8,072 bases of DNA from Opitutales bacterium (GTDB lineage Bacteria; Verrucomicrobiota; Verrucomicrobiia; Opitutales; Opitutaceae), in NCBI GenBank assembly GCA_021772595.1, contig JAJFLS010000752.1, positions 1 to 8,072 of the forward strand, read 5' to 3'. A program made the translations under genes and the position numbers. Under the pieces are notes generated by a model that was not told where the DNA came from, did not search any database, and worked only from the letters and a program-made list of their open reading frames with translations. Position 1 is the first letter of the stretch. The number at the start of each line of letters is the position of its first letter. Of the stretch, positions 5,333-8,072 are shown one piece after another.

Positions 5333-6475
5333 ATGAACGCAGCCGGGGAAGACCTAACTCAGCAACTCGACGGAGAAGTCGGCCTCGTCACGCCCAAAGA
5401 CTTCAAGTGCACGGGGCCTTTCGAATTCGAGAGCGGCCAGTCCATCCCCGAGTTCATCTTGCGCTACGAATCCTACGGACGCCTCAATGCGGACCGGAAC
5501 AACGTCGTGCTCGTCTCCCACGCATTGACCGGCGACCACCATTGCGCCGGGGTCCATTCGCTCAAAGACCGGAAGCCCGGCTGGTGGAACAGCTTGATCG
5601 GACCTGGCAAGCCCATCGACACCAACAAGTTTTTCGTCCTCTGCGCCAACTGCATCGGCGGCTGCCAAGGATCGACCGGCCCAAAATCCATCGATCCGAA
5701 AACCGGCCAACCGTACAATCTCACATTCCCCTTCGTCACCATTCGCGACATGGTGCTAACCCAGCGAATACTCCTCGACCATCTGGGGGTCACCGAACTC
5801 TACGCCGTCATCGGCGGCTCGATGGGTGGCATGCAAGTCCTCCAATGGGCCATCGAATATCCCGACTACGTCAAACGGATCGTTCCCATGGCCACGACCT
5901 GGAGACAGGGAGCTCAGGCTATCGCATTCGACGAAGTCGGTCGCCAAGCCATCATGCAGGATCCCGAATGGAAGGAGGGAAGCTACGATTCCGACAAAGG
6001 CCCAAACGTCGGCTTGGCGATCGCCCGTATGATGGCCCACATCACCTACCTCTCCGACCGAAGCATGGACCGGAAATTCGGACGCAAGCGCCCGGGAGGA
6101 AAGGACCAAAGCTACTCTTTCGACATTGAGTTCGAAGTTGAAAGCTACCTTCGCTACCAAGCCAAGAGCTTCATCAACCGTTTCGACGCGAATACGTATT
6201 TGTATTTCACGCGCGCTCTCGGCTACTTCGATTTGGCCGGCGCCTACGGGAGCCTCGATCAAGCGTTTAAGGGTATTAAGTGCAAAGCGCTTTCGGTCGG
6301 CTTCACTTCCGACTGGCTTTTCCCGCCTGAGCAGAATCGCGAAATCGTATTGGCAATGTTGAGACAAGGCATCGAAGCCTCCTACACCCAACTCGATCTC
6401 GACCTAGGCCACGACTCCTTCCTCATCGAATCCCCCGAACTGTTCGGCCTGATCAGGGACTTCCTCGCGAGCTAG
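5333..6475 (+). CDS. metX: Homoserine O-acyltransferase, MetX family (acetyl- or succinyl-)
   Basis: Activates homoserine by acyl transfer from acetyl-CoA (or succinyl-CoA in some members), the first committed step of methionine synthesis, in the cytoplasm. The 380-residue alpha/beta-hydrolase fold has the oxyanion-side motif VSHALTGDHH (61-70), NCIGGCQGSTGP (106-117), the nucleophile elbow GGSMGGMQ (161-168, Ser163), VGFTSDWLFPP (322-332, Asp327) and LGHDSFL (358-364, His360), so the catalytic Ser-Asp-His triad is complete. Length matches the family. The acyl donor cannot be decided reliably from sequence here. ATG 5333 has no Shine-Dalgarno sequence; the start is supported by the family's usual N-terminal length. 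Its common operon partner metW is the next gene but on the opposite strand, 86 bp away. Confidence 0.95.
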   Translation: MNAAGEDLTQQLDGEVGLVTPKDFKCTGPFEFESGQSIPEFILRYESYGRLNADRNNVVLVSHALTGDHHCAGVHSLKDRKPGWWNSLIGPGKPIDTNKFFVLCANCIGGCQGSTGPKSIDPKTGQPYNLTFPFVTIRDMVLTQRILLDHLGVTELYAVIGGSMGGMQVLQWAIEYPDYVKRIVPMATTWRQGAQAIAFDEVGRQAIMQDPEWKEGSYDSDKGPNVGLAIARMMAHITYLSDRSMDRKFGRKRPGGKDQSYSFDIEFEVESYLRYQAKSFINRFDANTYLYFTRALGYFDLAGAYGSLDQAFKGIKCKALSVGFTSDWLFPPEQNREIVLAMLRQGIEASYTQLDLDLGHDSFLIESPELFGLIRDFLAS

Positions 6476-6491
6476 GGGAAAGACTGCCCAG

Positions 6492-6543
6492 GAAGTTCAC
6501 GAAAAGACACGAAGGCTTTCTCTTCGTGATCTCTGTGAACTTC
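6492..6543. repeat. Hairpin repeat between convergent metX and metW
   Basis: GAAGTTCAC (6492-6500) pairs with GTGAACTTC (6535-6543). Inside it, CACGAAG (6508-6514) pairs with CTTCGTG (6522-6528), loop GCTTTCT; a 7/6-nt internal loop separates the two stems. It sits centrally in the 86-bp space between the two stops and reads symmetrically, so it may end transcription from both sides. There is no T-run. The sequence type (AAGTTCACGAA...) looks like a dispersed repeat. Confidence 0.6.
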
Positions 6544-6561
6544 GTGGGAGTAATTCTCCAC

Positions 6562-7182
6562 TCACCCCGATGCGAGGTCGTAGATCGCGTATCCGCAAAG
6601 CCAATTCGGAACGCTCGTCACCTCGGTTTTCCAATTGCCTCTCAGAAAGACTTTCCGCACCACTTTGATCCCGCGCACTTTACAATAGGCATCGAACTGC
6701 CGCACGGAAAGTGGATTGCCGCGACGCGACAGGGCCCACGGCGTTGGGAACACTTCGTTCTCCAATCGCTGCCCCTTGAAAAGCAGGCTCAACCGGTTTC
6801 TCCAGTAGGCGAAGTTCACGAATCCGATCGTGAAGTTTCGCGACACGCGTAACGCCTCGTCGATCACTTGCGATGGATTGTCCAGTTCCTGCAAGGTCCG
6901 CGAACAAATCACACGATCGAAATGCCCGTCCGGAAACGAGTCCATGAAATCCATCATATCTCCCAAATACGCCGACAGTCCACGCTTCACGCACGCGTGG
7001 ATCTTATCCGGACTAAGGTCGACTCCGACACCCTCAGCTTGCCGTGTTTGCTTCAAATACTCCAACAGCACCCCGCGACCGCAGCCCAAGTCCAGCACGC
7101 GCGAACCCGGTTCCACCCAGTCCCGCATGATCTGCATGTCAACCGACCGCTTTTCTTTGGTTTTCGTCATTCTCGTAACCAA
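6562..7182 (-). CDS. metW: Methionine biosynthesis protein MetW (SAM-methyltransferase fold)
   Basis: MetW partners MetX and is thought to stimulate or modulate homoserine acylation. The 206 residues have a class I methyltransferase start: IMRDWVEPGSRVLDLGCGRG (18-37, motif I), GVGVDLSP (51-58), DSFPDGHFDRVICSRTLQEL (81-100), NPSQVIDEALRVSR (102-115) and FVNFAYWRNRLSLLFKGQ (121-138). All follow the MetW pattern (SQTLQ, NP, PNFGHW.NR). The usual LPYEWYDTPNIH region is altered to FPTPWALSRRGNPLSV (145-160). TTG at 7182 is chosen because GAGGTG (7199-7194 on this strand) lies 11 nt upstream; ATG at 7170 is the alternative and would drop four residues. It converges on metX rather than following it. 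Confidence 0.9.
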   Translation of the reverse strand: MVTRMTKTKEKRSVDMQIMRDWVEPGSRVLDLGCGRGVLLEYLKQTRQAEGVGVDLSPDKIHACVKRGLSAYLGDMMDFMDSFPDGHFDRVICSRTLQELDNPSQVIDEALRVSRNFTIGFVNFAYWRNRLSLLFKGQRLENEVFPTPWALSRRGNPLSVRQFDAYCKVRGIKVVRKVFLRGNWKTEVTSVPNWLCGYAIYDLASG

Positions 7183-7237
7183 TTAAGCCAACCCACCTCA
7201 GCTCCACAAGCCGTAAGTCCCCTATGACAAAATGCTT
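7183..7237. other. Short gap between the four-helix gene and metW
   Basis: These 55 bp hold the metW ribosome-binding site (GAGGTGGG on minus, about 7199-7192). No hairpin terminator is seen between the two minus-strand genes, so co-transcription is possible. Confidence 0.5.
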
Positions 7238-7669
7238 TCACTCTTCGTCCTCGTCTTCGTCTTCGTCCTCGTCTCCCTCAAATCTCAAACCGTAATTCGC
7301 CGCGTCTTCCCCCACTCCAGTTTCTCTCCTGTTCGAGATTAGCCCCATCAACATTCGAACAATTTCTTCAACCAAAGTCTTTCCGTATTCAATTTCTTCT
7401 ATCGTCACGAACTCTCTAGCAACAAGAACGTCAAGACATGCCGCACACTCGAAAGCAGAACCTTGAGCAATTTGGAGAAATCGGGACTGGTCTTTCCGCG
7501 AGAACTTTCCATTGCCTTCAGCTATATTGAGAGGAACGCTATTTGAGGCTCGTTCAAGTTGGTTTTTCGCCGCCGTTGGCGACTCAAGTGAATCCATCAA
7601 TTTCTGTGACCAAGCGACCAGTTCGATGGACTTCTGATAGACAATTAGTCGTTCATGAGCAAGAGCCAT
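7238..7669 (-). CDS. Four-helix-bundle protein, S23 / IVS-encoded family
   Basis: A small helical protein of the family first seen encoded in intervening sequences of 23S rRNA genes. Avd of diversity-generating retroelements is related. The molecular role of free-standing members is unknown. Of 143 residues, 1-115 form the family core: ERLIVYQKSIELVAWSQKL (6-24), the conserved turn NIAEGNGKFSRKDQSRFLQI (48-67), AQGSAFECAACLDVL (68-82), and the last helix EYGKTLVEEIVRMLMGLISN (94-113). The C-terminus ends in an acidic run (132-143, DE repeats), encoded by five hexamers at 7243-7272. Codons are more AT-rich than in neighbours (AAT, TCA, GAA, CTT), which hints at transfer. The ATG lacks a Shine-Dalgarno sequence. 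No 23S rRNA is nearby, so this is a stand-alone copy between metW and a methyltransferase. Confidence 0.88.
   Translation of the reverse strand: MALAHERLIVYQKSIELVAWSQKLMDSLESPTAAKNQLERASNSVPLNIAEGNGKFSRKDQSRFLQIAQGSAFECAACLDVLVAREFVTIEEIEYGKTLVEEIVRMLMGLISNRRETGVGEDAANYGLRFEGDEDEDEDEDEE
7243..7272. repeat. Tandem hexamer tract in the tail of the four-helix gene
   Basis: Five units of C(T/C)TCGT on plus, which on the coding strand (minus) give alternating Asp and Glu codons. A degenerate inverted match lies on the other side of the gene, about 7693-7714 (GACAAGGACGAAGACGATGA). Confidence 0.7.
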
Positions 7670-7742
7670 AAATCTATTTCACTAGAATGTTAGACAAGGA
7701 CGAAGACGATGAAGAAAACCTCCAACCAACTCTCAAACATCG
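7670..7742. other. Gap between methyltransferase and four-helix gene
   Basis: Contains the degenerate inverted hexamer tract (7693-7714) and AT-rich sequence just upstream of the four-helix ATG. No clear promoter, hairpin or gene. Confidence 0.45.
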
Positions 7743-8072
7743 TCACGCTAAATCCATTTCCGACTGGATCCAGCGGAGCTTCGCGGCGTCCAGCAGCTCT
7801 TTTCCGATCGCCTCGATCACGGTCGCCACAACCGCGTTTCCGAACTGCTTGTAGGCCTGCCCTCGGCGAGGATCGATCTTGAAGTTTTCTGGAAATCCCA
7901 TCAGCCGCCGGCATTCGATCGGGTGTAGCTTGCGCACGACTCCATCAATTAGATACGCGCCCGTCTTGGCCGCCGCGCCTCCGCCATGAGCCGAAAGCGT
8001 GATCCCATGCCCTTCCGGAGAATAGATTCGTTCGCCCTGACCGCCCTTATTTATAATACCAATTTGAATCGG
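7743..8072 (-). CDS. DNA (cytosine-5)-methyltransferase, C-terminal part (5' truncated by window edge)
   Basis: Transfers a methyl group from SAM to C5 of cytosine within a recognition site. The frame stays open from 8072 to the TGA at 7743-7745, giving the last 109 residues. They begin PIQIGIINKGGQGERIYSPE, typical of the end of the target-recognition region in this family, followed by ITLSAHGGGAAAKTGAYL (24-41). Motif IX, VRKLHPIECRRLMGFP, is at about 46-61 and motif X, YKQFGNAVV, at about 74-82. The final helix IEAIGKEL is followed by a short tail. The catalytic PC motif and SAM site lie outside the window, so activity cannot be judged. An internal GTG at 7937 should not be taken as the start, because the family match runs through it. 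No restriction enzyme is visible downstream; the next minus-strand gene is the four-helix protein. The target sequence cannot be told. Confidence 0.92.
   Translation of the reverse strand, partial: PIQIGIINKGGQGERIYSPEGHGITLSAHGGGAAAKTGAYLIDGVVRKLHPIECRRLMGFPENFKIDPRRGQAYKQFGNAVVATVIEAIGKELLDAAKLRWIQSEMDLA

Noticed and set aside
5407..6391. Long frames on both strands overlapping metX
   Set aside because: Arg/His-rich or mirrored translations with no motifs; metX explains the region fully.
6526..7227. Plus-strand frames opposite metW
   Set aside because: The MetW protein on minus has intact family motifs; the plus frames are shadows.
7243..7272. Frameshifted or artefactual C-terminus of the four-helix protein
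   Set aside because: The frame runs cleanly to TGA and the repeat is in frame (hexamers), so the acidic tail is probably real, though repeat-length variation is possible.
7690..7914. Second minus-strand frame over the methyltransferase end
   Set aside because: It overlaps the methyltransferase in another frame and has no family features.

Overview
This window looks like ordinary chromosome from a GC-rich Gram-negative bacterium, most likely a member of Verrucomicrobiota (class Opitutae or a relative). That placement is an inference. It rests on the style of the YidC N-terminus, GTAG-headed hairpin repeats in the gene gaps, a stand-alone four-helix-bundle (S23-type) gene, and the rarity of Shine-Dalgarno sequences. 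No rRNA, tRNA, CRISPR array or insertion sequence was found.

Layout. (1) 2-190: C-terminal end of an unrecognised plus-strand gene. (2) 312-1232: purC (SAICAR synthetase), bracketed by an inverted pair of short hairpin repeats. (3) 1233-1970: a 738-bp gap without a convincing gene. It holds a cluster of REP-like hairpins, a 36-bp near-perfect palindrome, a strong RNA-type hairpin and a possible promoter. (4) 1971-4424: rpmH-rnpA-yidC, the widely conserved cluster for ribosomal protein L34, the RNase P protein and the membrane insertase. The usual yidD is missing between rnpA and yidC. rpmH is only 45 codons long. (5) 4488-5234: a YebC/TACO1-family protein. (6) 5235-5332: a second repeat-bearing gap. 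(7) 5333-6475: metX on plus, then a hairpin repeat, then metW on minus (6562-7182). The two partners are convergent rather than in the common metX-metW operon. (8) 7238-7669, minus: a four-helix-bundle protein with a low-complexity acidic tail, more AT-rich than its neighbours. (9) 7743-8072, minus: C-terminal part of a DNA cytosine-5 methyltransferase, cut by the window edge.

How they work together. rpmH, rnpA and yidC serve ribosome assembly, tRNA maturation and membrane protein insertion. Two RNA structures there could uncouple their expression: a hairpin covering the rnpA ribosome-binding site, and a terminator-like hairpin inside rnpA. MetX and MetW together feed methionine synthesis. 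The right end (metW to the methyltransferase) has the look of accessory DNA, with an S23-type gene flanked by inverted hexamer tracts next to a methyltransferase.

The most unusual material is non-coding. At least three different GTAG-headed hairpin families sit in the gaps, one resembling the classic REP elements of Pseudomonas. This suggests that REP-associated tyrosine transposases (RAYTs) act, or once acted, in this genome. No RAYT gene lies in the window.
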